From assembly GCA_963752225.1 (NCBI GenBank), contig CAVVXS010000007.1:1963591-2027590 (forward strand): 64,000 nucleotides of DNA, given 5' to 3'. How positions within the stretch are numbered: position 1 is the first letter of the stretch; every line of letters begins with the position of its first letter. Shown here piece after piece: positions 46,990 through 55,357 of this stretch. The notes beneath the pieces were generated by a model. It worked only from the letters and a program-made list of their open reading frames with translations. It ran no database searches and had not been told where the DNA came from. Position numbers and translations under genes: made by a program. This DNA comes from JBBROS01 sp963752225. GTDB lineage: Bacteria; Pseudomonadota; Alphaproteobacteria; Acetobacterales; Acetobacteraceae.

Positions 46990-48384
46990 TTAAAGCATCA
47001 AGCTCAGCGGGTCCTCGATGATCGACTTGAACACGCTCATGAACTCGGCCCCGAGCGCGCCATCGGCGACCCGGTGATCTACCGACAGGGTGCAGCTCAT
47101 CACCGTCGCGATCGCCAGCGCGTCGTTCCGCACCACGGGCCGCTTCTCGCCGGCGCCGACCGCCAGGATCGCGGCCTGCGGCGGGTTGATGATGGCGGTG
47201 AACTGCTTGGTGCCGAACATGCCGAGGTTGCTGATCGAGAAGGTGCCGCCCTGGAACTCCTCCGGCTTCAGCTTGCCGGACTTGGCACGGGCGCCGAGAT
47301 CCTTCATCTCGCTGCTGATCTTGGCCAAGCCCTTCTGGTCGGCCTTGCGGATGATCGGCGTGATCAGCCCGTCCAGCATGCCGACGGCCACGCTGATGTC
47401 GACGTCCTCGTACATCACCATCGCGTCCTCGGTGTAGGACGCGTTCAGCTTCGGCACCCGGCGCAGGGTCGCGGCGGCCGCCTTGATGACGAGATCGTTG
47501 ACGCTGAGCTTGAACGCGCCGGCCCCATCCTTGGGCGATTTCGCGTTCAGTTCGCCGCGCAGCTTCAACAACGCGTCGATCTCGCAGTCCATGGTGACGA
47601 AGAAATTCGGGACCTGCTGGTGGCTTTCGGTCAGCCGCCGGCTGATCACCTTGCGCATCGTCGAGTTCGGCACGAGCTGATGCGGCGCGGTAACGGGCGC
47701 CGGCTTCGGCGCCGGCGGGATGCCGGTGGCGGCGGGCGGAGCCGCCGCTTGGGTGGTGGCGACCGGCGGGGTCGGAGCCGGCTCGCGCGCCGCCGCGGCC
47801 TCTGCGGCGGTGGTGCCGGCCGGCTTGGCGCCGCCGCCCTTCTGCGCGGACTCCACATCCGCGCGGATGATGCGGCCGTTCGGACCGCTGCCTTTCAGCG
47901 TGGACAGATCGAGCCCGGCCTGCTTGGCCATGCGCCGCGCCAACGGCGACGCGAACACCCGCCCCGCATCATGCCCGTTCGGCACCGGCGCAGGTGACGG
48001 GGTCAACGCCTGCTGCGGCGCGGCGCTTGCGGCGGCCGGTTTCGGCGCCGGAGCCGCCGCCGGGGCGGGTTCGGGCGAAGGCGCTGCGGCAGGCGGGGCT
48101 GCCGGGGCCGCCGCCTTCGGCGCCGCGTCGGGCGCACTCTCGCCCTCCTCCACCAGCACGCCGATCGGGTCGTTGACCTTCACGTTGGCGGTGCCGTCGG
48201 GGACCAGGATGCGGCTCAGCACGCCCTCGTCGACGGCCTCCACCTCCATGGTGGCCTTGTCGGTCTCGATCTCGGCGATGATGTCGCCGGCGCGGACCTG
48301 CTCGCCTTCCTTTTTAAGCCAGCGGGCGAGCGTGCCCTCGGTCATGGTCGGGCTCAGCGCCGGCATCAGGATATTGGTCGCCAT
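46990..48384 (-). CDS. pdhC: Dihydrolipoyl acetyltransferase, PDH E2
   Basis: This 464-residue E2 subunit has one lipoyl domain at residues 1-80 with the lipoyl-lysine motif EIETDKATMEVEAV. A Pro/Ala-rich linker follows, then a peripheral subunit-binding domain (FASPLARRMAKQAGLDLSTLKGSGPNGRI), a second linker, and the catalytic domain with TLSVDHRVADGALGAEF (active-site His-x3-Asp). It forms the core of the pyruvate dehydrogenase complex. The start ATG is 48384, and it is 14 bp after pdhB. Confidence 0.96.
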   Translation of the reverse strand: MATNILMPALSPTMTEGTLARWLKKEGEQVRAGDIIAEIETDKATMEVEAVDEGVLSRILVPDGTANVKVNDPIGVLVEEGESAPDAAPKAAAPAAPPAAAPSPEPAPAAAPAPKPAAASAAPQQALTPSPAPVPNGHDAGRVFASPLARRMAKQAGLDLSTLKGSGPNGRIIRADVESAQKGGGAKPAGTTAAEAAAAREPAPTPPVATTQAAAPPAATGIPPAPKPAPVTAPHQLVPNSTMRKVISRRLTESHQQVPNFFVTMDCEIDALLKLRGELNAKSPKDGAGAFKLSVNDLVIKAAAATLRRVPKLNASYTEDAMVMYEDVDISVAVGMLDGLITPIIRKADQKGLAKISSEMKDLGARAKSGKLKPEEFQGGTFSISNLGMFGTKQFTAIINPPQAAILAVGAGEKRPVVRNDALAIATVMSCTLSVDHRVADGALGAEFMSVFKSIIEDPLSLML

Positions 48385-48398
48385 GCTGCGCGTCTCCC

Positions 48399-49784
48399 TC
48401 AGGCAATCTTCTTGACGGCGTCGACGATCCACTTCGGCTGCGGCAGCGCGAGCTTCTCGAGGTTGGCCGCATAGGGCAGCGGCACGTCCAACCCGGTCAC
48501 CCGGACCGGCGGCGCGTCGAGCCAGTCGAAACAGTTCTCGATCACCTGCATCGAGATCTCGGCGCCGATGCCGGCATAGGGCCAGCCCTCCTCGACCGTC
48601 ACCAGGCGGCTCGTCTTCTTCACGCTCTCCACCACCGTGCCGATGTCGAGCGGCCGCAGCGAACGCAGGTTGATCACCTCCGCCTCGATCCCCTGGGCGG
48701 CCAGCTCCTCCGCCGCCTTGATCGCGACGCCCACCATGATGCTGTAGGCGACGATGGTGACGTGCGTGCCGGGCCGCTCGATCTTGGCGCGGCCGATCTC
48801 GAGGATGAAGTCGTCGGCGACCGGGCAATCGAAGGTTTGTCCGTAGAGGATCTCGTTTTCCAGGAAGATGATCGGGTTCGGGTCACGGATCGATGCCCGC
48901 AGCAAACCCTTCGCATCGGCCGACGACCACGGCGCGACCACCTTCAAGCCGGGGCAATGCGCGTACCAGCTCGCATAATCCTGGCTGTGCTGCGCCGCCA
49001 CCCGCGACGCGGCGCCATTCGGGCCGCGGAACACGATGGAGCAGCCCATCTGCCCGCCCGACATATATAAGGTCTTCGCCGCCGAGTTGATGATTTGGTC
49101 GATCGCCTGCATGGCGAAGTTGAACGTCATGAACTCGACGATCGGCTTCAGCCCGTCCATCGCCGCGCCCACCGCCATGCCGGTGAAGCCGTGCTCGGTG
49201 ATGGGCGTGTCGATCACCCGGCGCTCGCCGAACTCGTCCAGCAAGCCTTGGCTGATCTTGTAGGCGCCCTGATACTGGGCGACTTCCTCGCCGAGCAGGA
49301 ACACCCGTTCGTCCGCCCGCATCTCGAGCGCCATCGCGTCGCGCAGCGCCTCGCGCACGGTGGTGGGCTTGGTCGGGCCCCAATCCTGCTCAGGCGCCGG
49401 CGCCGCGAGTGGCGCGGTGGCCGGCGGCGGCGCGGTCTGGGTGCTGGTGCCCGGCATCGCCTCCGCCTTCACCGGAGGCGAGGCGTCCGGCAGTGACTGC
49501 GCCGCCGGGGTCGCATCGGGGGGCGCCGCCTGCGCTTCGCCGCCCTCGCCTTGCAGCTCGGCAATCACCGTGTTGACGGCGACGCCCTCGGTGCCCTCCT
49601 CGATTAGGATGCGGGCCAGCGTGCCTTCATCGACCGCCTCGACCTCCATGGTCGCCTTGTCGGTCTCGATCTCGGCAATCACGTCGCCGGCGCGGACGTC
49701 CTCGCCCACTTTCTTCAGCCAACGTGCCAGCTTGCCCTCGGTCATCGTCGGGCTCAGGGCCGGCATCAGAATCTGCGTCGACAT
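48399..49784 (-). CDS. pdhB: Pyruvate dehydrogenase E1 beta with N-terminal lipoyl domain
   Basis: The 461-residue protein opens with a lipoyl domain (ALSPTMTEGKLARWLKK ... EIETDKATMEVEAVDEG), then an Ala/Pro linker, then the transketolase-like E1-beta domain (VREALRDAMALEMRADERVFLLGEEV, GPNGAASRVAAQHSQDYASWY). This fusion is the normal alphaproteobacterial form, related to the mitochondrial ancestor arrangement. It pairs with pdhA, 3 bp upstream, and provides extra lipoyl groups for LipA to modify. Confidence 0.96.
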   Translation of the reverse strand: MSTQILMPALSPTMTEGKLARWLKKVGEDVRAGDVIAEIETDKATMEVEAVDEGTLARILIEEGTEGVAVNTVIAELQGEGGEAQAAPPDATPAAQSLPDASPPVKAEAMPGTSTQTAPPPATAPLAAPAPEQDWGPTKPTTVREALRDAMALEMRADERVFLLGEEVAQYQGAYKISQGLLDEFGERRVIDTPITEHGFTGMAVGAAMDGLKPIVEFMTFNFAMQAIDQIINSAAKTLYMSGGQMGCSIVFRGPNGAASRVAAQHSQDYASWYAHCPGLKVVAPWSSADAKGLLRASIRDPNPIIFLENEILYGQTFDCPVADDFILEIGRAKIERPGTHVTIVAYSIMVGVAIKAAEELAAQGIEAEVINLRSLRPLDIGTVVESVKKTSRLVTVEEGWPYAGIGAEISMQVIENCFDWLDAPPVRVTGLDVPLPYAANLEKLALPQPKWIVDAVKKIA

Positions 49785-49787
49785 GGC

Positions 49788-50822
49788 TCAGCTCCTCCCC
49801 GCGGCCGCGCCGTCGGCGGCGACCAGGATGTCGGTCCACAGCTCTTTCTCGTCGGGCTCCGGGCTCGATTGGGCAAAGTCGGCGGCTTCCTGAACCCGCG
49901 CCTTGACCTCGTTGTCGATCCGCTTGAACTCGTCCTCGCCCATCCCCTGCGCCTCGAGCATGTGGCGGCAGGCCTCGATGCAATCGCGCTCGCTGCGCAT
50001 CTTCTGCACCTCCTCGCGCGTCCGGTACTTGCCCGGGTCGGACATGGAGTGGCCCCGATAGCGGTAGGTCTTGATCTCGAGCAGGTATGGGCCGTTGCCG
50101 GCGCGGCAATGGGCCACCGCGACGTCCGCCGCCTCCTTCACCGCAACCACGTCCATGCCGTCGACCTGCACACCGGGGATCCCCCAGGGGGCGCCGTTCT
50201 TGGACAGGTCGCGCGACGCCGAGGACCGCTCGACGCTAGTGCCCATGCCGTACTTGTTGTTCTCGATCACATAGATGCACGGCAATTTCATCAGCGCCGC
50301 GAGGTTGAGGCTTTCGAACACCTGACCCTGATTGCTGGCGCCTTCACCGAAATAGGTCGCGCATACCCGGTCGCTGCCACGATACCAGTTCGCCATCGCC
50401 AACCCGGTGCCGAGGCTCACCTGCGCGCCGACGATGCCATGCCCGCCGAAGAACCGCTTCTCCTTGCTGAACATGTGCATGGAGCCGCCCTTGCCCTTGG
50501 AGTAGCCGGTGGCGCGGCCGGTCAGCTCGGCCATGACGCCGCGCGGCTCCATGCCGGTCGCCAGCATGTGCCCGTGGTCGCGGTAGGACGTGATCACTTG
50601 GTCGCCGTCGCTGAGGGCGGATTGAATCCCCACCACCACCGCTTCCTGGCCGATATACAAATGGCAGAAGCCACCGATCAGGCCCATGCCGTAGAGCTGA
50701 CCAGCCTTCTCCTCGAACCGGCGGATCAGCAGCATGTCGCCGTATGTCTTCAGCAGCTGATCCCGGGTCATTGCGCTGTCGCGAATTTTGCCCCGCTTGC
50801 GGGTTTCGGCTGCGATTGCCAT
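49788..50822 (-). CDS. pdhA: Pyruvate dehydrogenase E1 alpha
   Basis: The 344-residue thiamine-diphosphate subunit has the TPP/Mg motif GEGASNQGQVFESLNLA ... VIENNKYGMGT, the phosphorylation-loop region YRYRGHSMSDPGKYRT and EEKAGQLYGMGLIGGFCHLYIGQEAVV. The ATG at 50822 (MAIAAETRKRG) has AGGA upstream; an in-frame GTG upstream at 50855 has less support. It is the first gene of the PDH-lipA block on the minus strand. Confidence 0.96.
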   Translation of the reverse strand: MAIAAETRKRGKIRDSAMTRDQLLKTYGDMLLIRRFEEKAGQLYGMGLIGGFCHLYIGQEAVVVGIQSALSDGDQVITSYRDHGHMLATGMEPRGVMAELTGRATGYSKGKGGSMHMFSKEKRFFGGHGIVGAQVSLGTGLAMANWYRGSDRVCATYFGEGASNQGQVFESLNLAALMKLPCIYVIENNKYGMGTSVERSSASRDLSKNGAPWGIPGVQVDGMDVVAVKEAADVAVAHCRAGNGPYLLEIKTYRYRGHSMSDPGKYRTREEVQKMRSERDCIEACRHMLEAQGMGEDEFKRIDNEVKARVQEAADFAQSSPEPDEKELWTDILVAADGAAAGRS

Positions 50823-50923
50823 CGGTCCTGCTCCGCTCGACGTCTGCACGGACACCTAGCGACGTGGGTTCTTTTCGGCAAGGCCACCAGCGAAAAGCGA
50901 AATGCTGCAACGCAATAGATGGG

Positions 50924-50944
50924 CTTAACCGATTTTCAGTTAAG
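50924..50944. promoter_or_regulatory. CTTAAC-N9-GTTAAG inverted repeat upstream of pdhA
   Basis: The perfect 6-bp arms lie about 100 bp upstream of the pdhA start, in the gap to the chemoreceptor gene. This shape is typical of dimeric regulator operators, but no regulator is suggested and it could be chance. Confidence 0.3.
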
Positions 50945-51086
50945 TCGTTGAAAGCGGCACCTTGAGCGTCCGCGGGCTCCGGGCGGTGCCGGTGCTTGCC
51001 GTGTCGGCTACCGACTTTCGCAGGCTTCATTCATCGACTGTTTACCTCGCCCTGACATGTTCGGCGGACATTGAACCGGGGGTCAG

Positions 51087-52787
51087 ATGAAGTTCTGTTC
51101 GTCGTTGTGGAAGCGGACGCGAAACGCGGGCATGGTCACTCGCCTGCTCGCCGGCAGTCTTGTCGGCATCGCCGTCACCGTGTTCGCTGTCCAGGCCTGG
51201 ACCATGCACGTCGTCGACGGGTCGGTCCGGGCGACGGCACAGATGCAGCTCGAAGCCGATATGGCCGCGCTCCGCGCCATGATGGCGCAGCACAGCGCGG
51301 CTTGGCACGTCGGTCCGGACGGCACCCTGATGGAGGGCGACCACCCGGCCGAGCACCTGACCGAGATCGTGGACGCCGTCAGCCAGCTCTCGCACGGCGT
51401 TGCCACGATCTTCGTCGGCGACACGCGCGTGGCGACCAGCATCCGCAAGCCGGACGGATCGCGGGCGGTCGGGACGAAGCTTGCCCGTAGCCCCGCCTGG
51501 GAAGCCGTGATCGGACGCGGCGAGACCTTCCGCGGCGAAGTCGCCATTCTGGACCGCCCGTACCTGACGATCTACGAGCCGTTCCGGACCGCCGACGGCC
51601 AGCAGATCGGCATTCTGTTCGTCGGGCTGCCGAGTGCGCAGGCCACGCAGGTGATGACCGACATCGCGCAGCAGGCGCTGATCGCCGGCCTGCTGGTGGC
51701 CGGGCTGTCCGGCTTGGCCGGGTGGATCCTGCTTCGGCGAGCGATGCGGCCGCTGACCGAGATCGCCGCGACGGTGCGGCGGATCGCCGGCGGCGAACTC
51801 GAGATGGAGGTGCCGGGAGCCGGGCGCAGCGACGAGCTTGGTGAGATCGGCCGCGCCGTCGATCAGCTCCGATCGAGTTCGCTCCGGGCCAAGTCGCTCG
51901 AGCAAGCGGCGGACGCCGACCAATCGGCACGCAACGAGCGGGCGGTGCGCATGGACGCGATGGTGAGCCGGTTCGAGCAGAAGCTGGCCTCGGTGTCGGA
52001 TGGCCTGCTGACCTCGTCGAACGACCTGGCGGCCACCGCCGAAGCCATGACGACCACTATCGGCGAGACGTCGGACCGCGCGGCAAGCATCTCCGTCGCC
52101 GCCGAGCAGACCAGCGCCGGCGTCCACACGGTCGCCGCTGCGGCCGAACAGCTCAGCGCGTCCATCGGCGAAATCAGCCGCCAGGTTACCCGGTCGGCGG
52201 AAACGAGCAGCAAGGCCGTCGCCGAGACCCGGCGCACGGACGCCATCGTGCAAGCCCTCTCGGAGGGGGCGACTCGCATTGGCGACGTGGTTGGCCTGAT
52301 CGCCCAGATCGCCGGCCAGACCAACCTGCTCGCGCTCAACGCCACGATCGAGGCGGCCCGCGCGGGCGAAGCGGGCAAGGGCTTTGCCGTAGTGGCGAGC
52401 GAGGTCAAGAGCCTCGCCGCCCAGACCGCGAAAGCAACCGACGAGATCGCCGGCCACGTGAACCAGATCCAAGCCGCAACGAACGAGGCCGTCTCCGCCA
52501 TCCAGGGCATCTCCGCCTCGATCAAGGAGGTCAGCACCATCGCGACCACGATCGCGACGGCGGTCGATCAGCAAGGCGCCGCAACGTCCGAGATCGCCCG
52601 CAACGTGCAAGAGACCGCAGCGAGCACGCAGAACGTGACCTCCAACATCTCCGCGCTGAGCCAGGTGGCGCGGACGACAGGCGGCGCGGTTGAGAACGTG
52701 CGCAACGCGGCGGACGGGATGGCGCGGCAGGCGACGCAGCTCGCGGCCGAGGTAAAGGAGCTCGTCGTCAGTCTGCAGGCGGCGTGA
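51087..52787 (+). CDS. Methyl-accepting chemotaxis protein
   Basis: The 566-residue chemoreceptor has TM1 at about 17-37 (VTRLLAGSLVGIAVTVFAVQ), a periplasmic Cache-type sensor domain at about 40-185 (VSQLSHGVATIFVGDTRVATSI ... FEPFRTADGQQIGILFVG-like block) and TM2 near 190-213. HAMP follows (LTEIAATVRRIAGGELEMEVPG), then the signalling domain with hairpin tip IAGQTNLLALNATIEAARAG. It contacts CheA/CheW at the cell pole. The ligand is unknown. It is transcribed alone; the 264-bp gap to pdhA holds its promoter. Confidence 0.95.
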   Translation: MKFCSSLWKRTRNAGMVTRLLAGSLVGIAVTVFAVQAWTMHVVDGSVRATAQMQLEADMAALRAMMAQHSAAWHVGPDGTLMEGDHPAEHLTEIVDAVSQLSHGVATIFVGDTRVATSIRKPDGSRAVGTKLARSPAWEAVIGRGETFRGEVAILDRPYLTIYEPFRTADGQQIGILFVGLPSAQATQVMTDIAQQALIAGLLVAGLSGLAGWILLRRAMRPLTEIAATVRRIAGGELEMEVPGAGRSDELGEIGRAVDQLRSSSLRAKSLEQAADADQSARNERAVRMDAMVSRFEQKLASVSDGLLTSSNDLAATAEAMTTTIGETSDRAASISVAAEQTSAGVHTVAAAAEQLSASIGEISRQVTRSAETSSKAVAETRRTDAIVQALSEGATRIGDVVGLIAQIAGQTNLLALNATIEAARAGEAGKGFAVVASEVKSLAAQTAKATDEIAGHVNQIQAATNEAVSAIQGISASIKEVSTIATTIATAVDQQGAATSEIARNVQETAASTQNVTSNISALSQVARTTGGAVENVRNAADGMARQATQLAAEVKELVVSLQAA

Positions 52788-52793
52788 GCCGCT

Positions 52794-53351
52794 CTACCGC
52801 GCTTGCTCGAGCGGGCTGCCGCTGACGGACCGGAGTGCCGCGAGCAGGCGCCGCACGCCCTGCTCGACCGTCCCGTCGTTGACGACACGCTGCCGCTCGA
52901 CCGGGAGCGGCAGCTCGATCGCCCGAGACAGGCGGCGCGCCACGTCCACCGCGTCCTCACGGCCCCGCGCTGCGAGGCGCCTGGCCAGCAGGTCGGCTGG
53001 CGCGACGATCTCGATCACCGCCACCGGAAAACGCCGCGCCGCCTCGGCCACCACCGCGCGCGACACGTTTGCGACCACGATCCGGCCCTGCGTCAGGTCG
53101 AGCGCGATGTCGGCGGGGATGCCGTAGTGAAGCCCGTGCGCGCGCCAGCTAAGCGCGAACTCGCCGGCCTCTTGCGCCCGCAGAAACGCCTTCTCGGTGG
53201 CCGGCTCGTGGACCTCCTCACCCGCCTCGAGCGGGCGCGTGATGACCCGGCGCACGAAACGGACCGGCGCCTGGCCGCCCAGCAAAGACCGCACGCCGTT
53301 GATCAAGGTATCCTTCCCGGCCCCGCTCGGTCCCACGATCAGTATCAGCAC
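52794..53351 (-). CDS. phnN: Ribose 1,5-bisphosphokinase
   Basis: This 185-residue NMP-kinase-like P-loop protein has Walker A GPSGAGKDTL, FVRRVITRPLEAGEE and RGREDAVDVARRL. PhnN makes PRPP from ribose-1,5-bisphosphate during phosphonate C-P lyase metabolism. The start GTG 53351 gives the family length; the longer frame upstream has no similarity. No other phn genes are in view, so it may work alone, for example in PRPP or ribose phosphate salvage. It is tail-to-tail with the chemoreceptor gene. Confidence 0.92.
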   Translation of the reverse strand: MLILIVGPSGAGKDTLINGVRSLLGGQAPVRFVRRVITRPLEAGEEVHEPATEKAFLRAQEAGEFALSWRAHGLHYGIPADIALDLTQGRIVVANVSRAVVAEAARRFPVAVIEIVAPADLLARRLAARGREDAVDVARRLSRAIELPLPVERQRVVNDGTVEQGVRRLLAALRSVSGSPLEQAR

Positions 53352-53418
53352 CCGGCCACCTCGTTTGGTCCGCGCGGACCTTGGCGCTACCCTCATCGCC
53401 ACGCAACCGGAGACTGCC

Positions 53419-55194
53419 GTGTTCACTACCCGCCCCGAGATCGCCGGCACCTTCGGCGTGGTCGCCAGCACGCACTGGCTCGCTTCCGCCGTCGGCATGT
53501 CGGTGCTGGAGCGCGGCGGCAACGCCTTCGACGCCGCGGCGGCGACCGCGTTCACGCTGCAGGTCGCCGAACCGCACCTCAACGGGCCCGGCGGCGACGC
53601 GCCGATCATCCTGCACAGCGAGCGGACCGGCACCCAGCACGTCATCTGCGGCCAAGGCCCCTCGCCGGCTGCTGCGACGCTCGACCATTTCGCCGGGCTC
53701 GGCCTGGACCTGATCCCCGGAACCGGGCTGCTCCCGGCTGTTGTTCCCGGGGCATTCGGCGCCTGGTGCCTGCTGCTGCGCGATTGGGGCACCTGGGAGC
53801 TGGCCGACGTGCTCGAATACGCCATCGGCTATGCCCGCAGTGGCGTACCGCTGGTCGCGCGAGTGCCGGCGACGATCGAAAGCGTGCGCCCGCTGTTCGA
53901 GGCGGAGTGGCCCAGCAGCGCCGCCGTGTTCCTGCCCGGCGGCGAGGTCCCCTCGCTCGACCGCCCCTTCGCCAACCCCGCTCTGGCGGCGACCTATCAA
54001 CGGATCCTGCAGGAAGTAGCCGGTGACAGCCGCGAGGCGCGGATCGAATCGGCGCGGCGGGCCTGGTATGACGGCTTCGTCGCCGAGGCGGTCGGCCGCT
54101 TCTTCGCCGAAACCGACGTGCTGGACGCGTCCGGCCGCCGGCACCGCGGCCTGCTCGCCGCTGACGACTTCGCCCGCTGGCAGCCGACGGTCGAGACGCC
54201 GGCCAGCTACGACTACCACGGTCACACCGTGCTGAAATGCGGGCCGTGGAGCCAGGGTCCGGTGTTCCTGCAGCAGCTCGCGCTGCTGCAAGGCTTTGAC
54301 GTTGCGACGATGGACCCGGTCGGGGCCGACTTCGTCCACATCGTGACCGAATGCGCGAAGCTGGCCTATGCGGACCGTGAAGCATTCTACGGGGACCCGG
54401 ACTTCACCGACGTCCCGTTGCCGACCTTGCTGTCGCGCTCCTACAACGACGCCCGGCGGCAGCTGGTTGGGCCCGATGCGTCGGCGCAGCTCCGGCCCGG
54501 GGCCGTAGACGGCCAAACCCCCTGGGTCGATCACGAGGCCGAACAGCGCGGCGCCATGCTGACCCGCGCCGCTGGCGCTGGGGAGCCCACCGTGGCCCGG
54601 CTGGGCGTGATTGGCGCCGACACCGTGCACATCGACGTCATCGACCGCTGGGGCAACATGGTGTCCGCCACCCCGTCCGGCGGCTGGCTGCAATCCTCGC
54701 CAGTCGTGCCCGGGCTTGGCTTCCCGATGGGCACGCGCGGCCAGATGTTCTGGCTGCGCCCCGGCCTGCCGAATAGCCTGCTCCCCGGCAAGCGCCCGCG
54801 CACCACGCTCAGCCCCAGCTTCGCGCTCCGCGACGGCAAGCCCTGGATGGCGTTCGGCACGCCCGGCGGCGAGCAGCAGGACCAGTGGTCGCTGACCTTC
54901 TTCCTGCGCATGGTGCACCACCGTATGGGCATCCAGCAGGCGATCGACACGCCGAGCTTCCATTCCGAGCACTGGCCGAGCAGCTTCTGGCCGCGCGTCG
55001 CCCGACCCGGCAAGCTGGTGCTGGAGGGCCGCATGGGCGAGCACGTCCTGGGGGCGCTGCGCGCCCGCGGCCATCTCGCCGAGTTGGGGGAGGACTGGTC
55101 GGAGGGCCGGCTCTCCGCGGCCCGGCGCGAGACGGGGATGTATTATGCCGGCGCCAACCCGCGCGGCATGCAGGGCTACGCCGCCGGCCGCTGA
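53419..55194 (+). CDS. Gamma-glutamyltransferase family protein
   Basis: The 591-residue Ntn hydrolase starts at GTG 53419. The N-terminal part begins FTTRPEIAGTFGVVASTHWLASAVG with no signal peptide. The second subunit likely begins at Thr in GADTVHIDVIDRWGNMVSATPSGG, where self-cleavage would free the catalytic threonine. The ending GEQQDQWSLTFFL and MGIQQAIDTPSFHSE is typical of the cytoplasmic YwrD-type members. It probably hydrolyses gamma-glutamyl or related amides. The gene is divergent from phnN. Confidence 0.9.
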   Translation: MFTTRPEIAGTFGVVASTHWLASAVGMSVLERGGNAFDAAAATAFTLQVAEPHLNGPGGDAPIILHSERTGTQHVICGQGPSPAAATLDHFAGLGLDLIPGTGLLPAVVPGAFGAWCLLLRDWGTWELADVLEYAIGYARSGVPLVARVPATIESVRPLFEAEWPSSAAVFLPGGEVPSLDRPFANPALAATYQRILQEVAGDSREARIESARRAWYDGFVAEAVGRFFAETDVLDASGRRHRGLLAADDFARWQPTVETPASYDYHGHTVLKCGPWSQGPVFLQQLALLQGFDVATMDPVGADFVHIVTECAKLAYADREAFYGDPDFTDVPLPTLLSRSYNDARRQLVGPDASAQLRPGAVDGQTPWVDHEAEQRGAMLTRAAGAGEPTVARLGVIGADTVHIDVIDRWGNMVSATPSGGWLQSSPVVPGLGFPMGTRGQMFWLRPGLPNSLLPGKRPRTTLSPSFALRDGKPWMAFGTPGGEQQDQWSLTFFLRMVHHRMGIQQAIDTPSFHSEHWPSSFWPRVARPGKLVLEGRMGEHVLGALRARGHLAELGEDWSEGRLSAARRETGMYYAGANPRGMQGYAAGR

Positions 55195-55357
55195 CGTTTC
55201 GGATGGCGAGCTCATGGGTCGTTCCACCGGCCCACCGCGTTTTGCTTGATCGGGTCGGCCAAGCTTCGCCTCGATGGATTGCCGAACGTCAAGTGCGGCG
55301 GCAGGGCTTCCGGCGCCAATAGCTGACTTTCAGCCGCAAACCGCCTACATCACGGCA

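Noticed and set aside
50925..50943. Possible CtrA site (TTAA pair) upstream of pdhA
   Set aside because: The spacing between the TTAA halves is 11 nt, not the 7 nt of a CtrA box.
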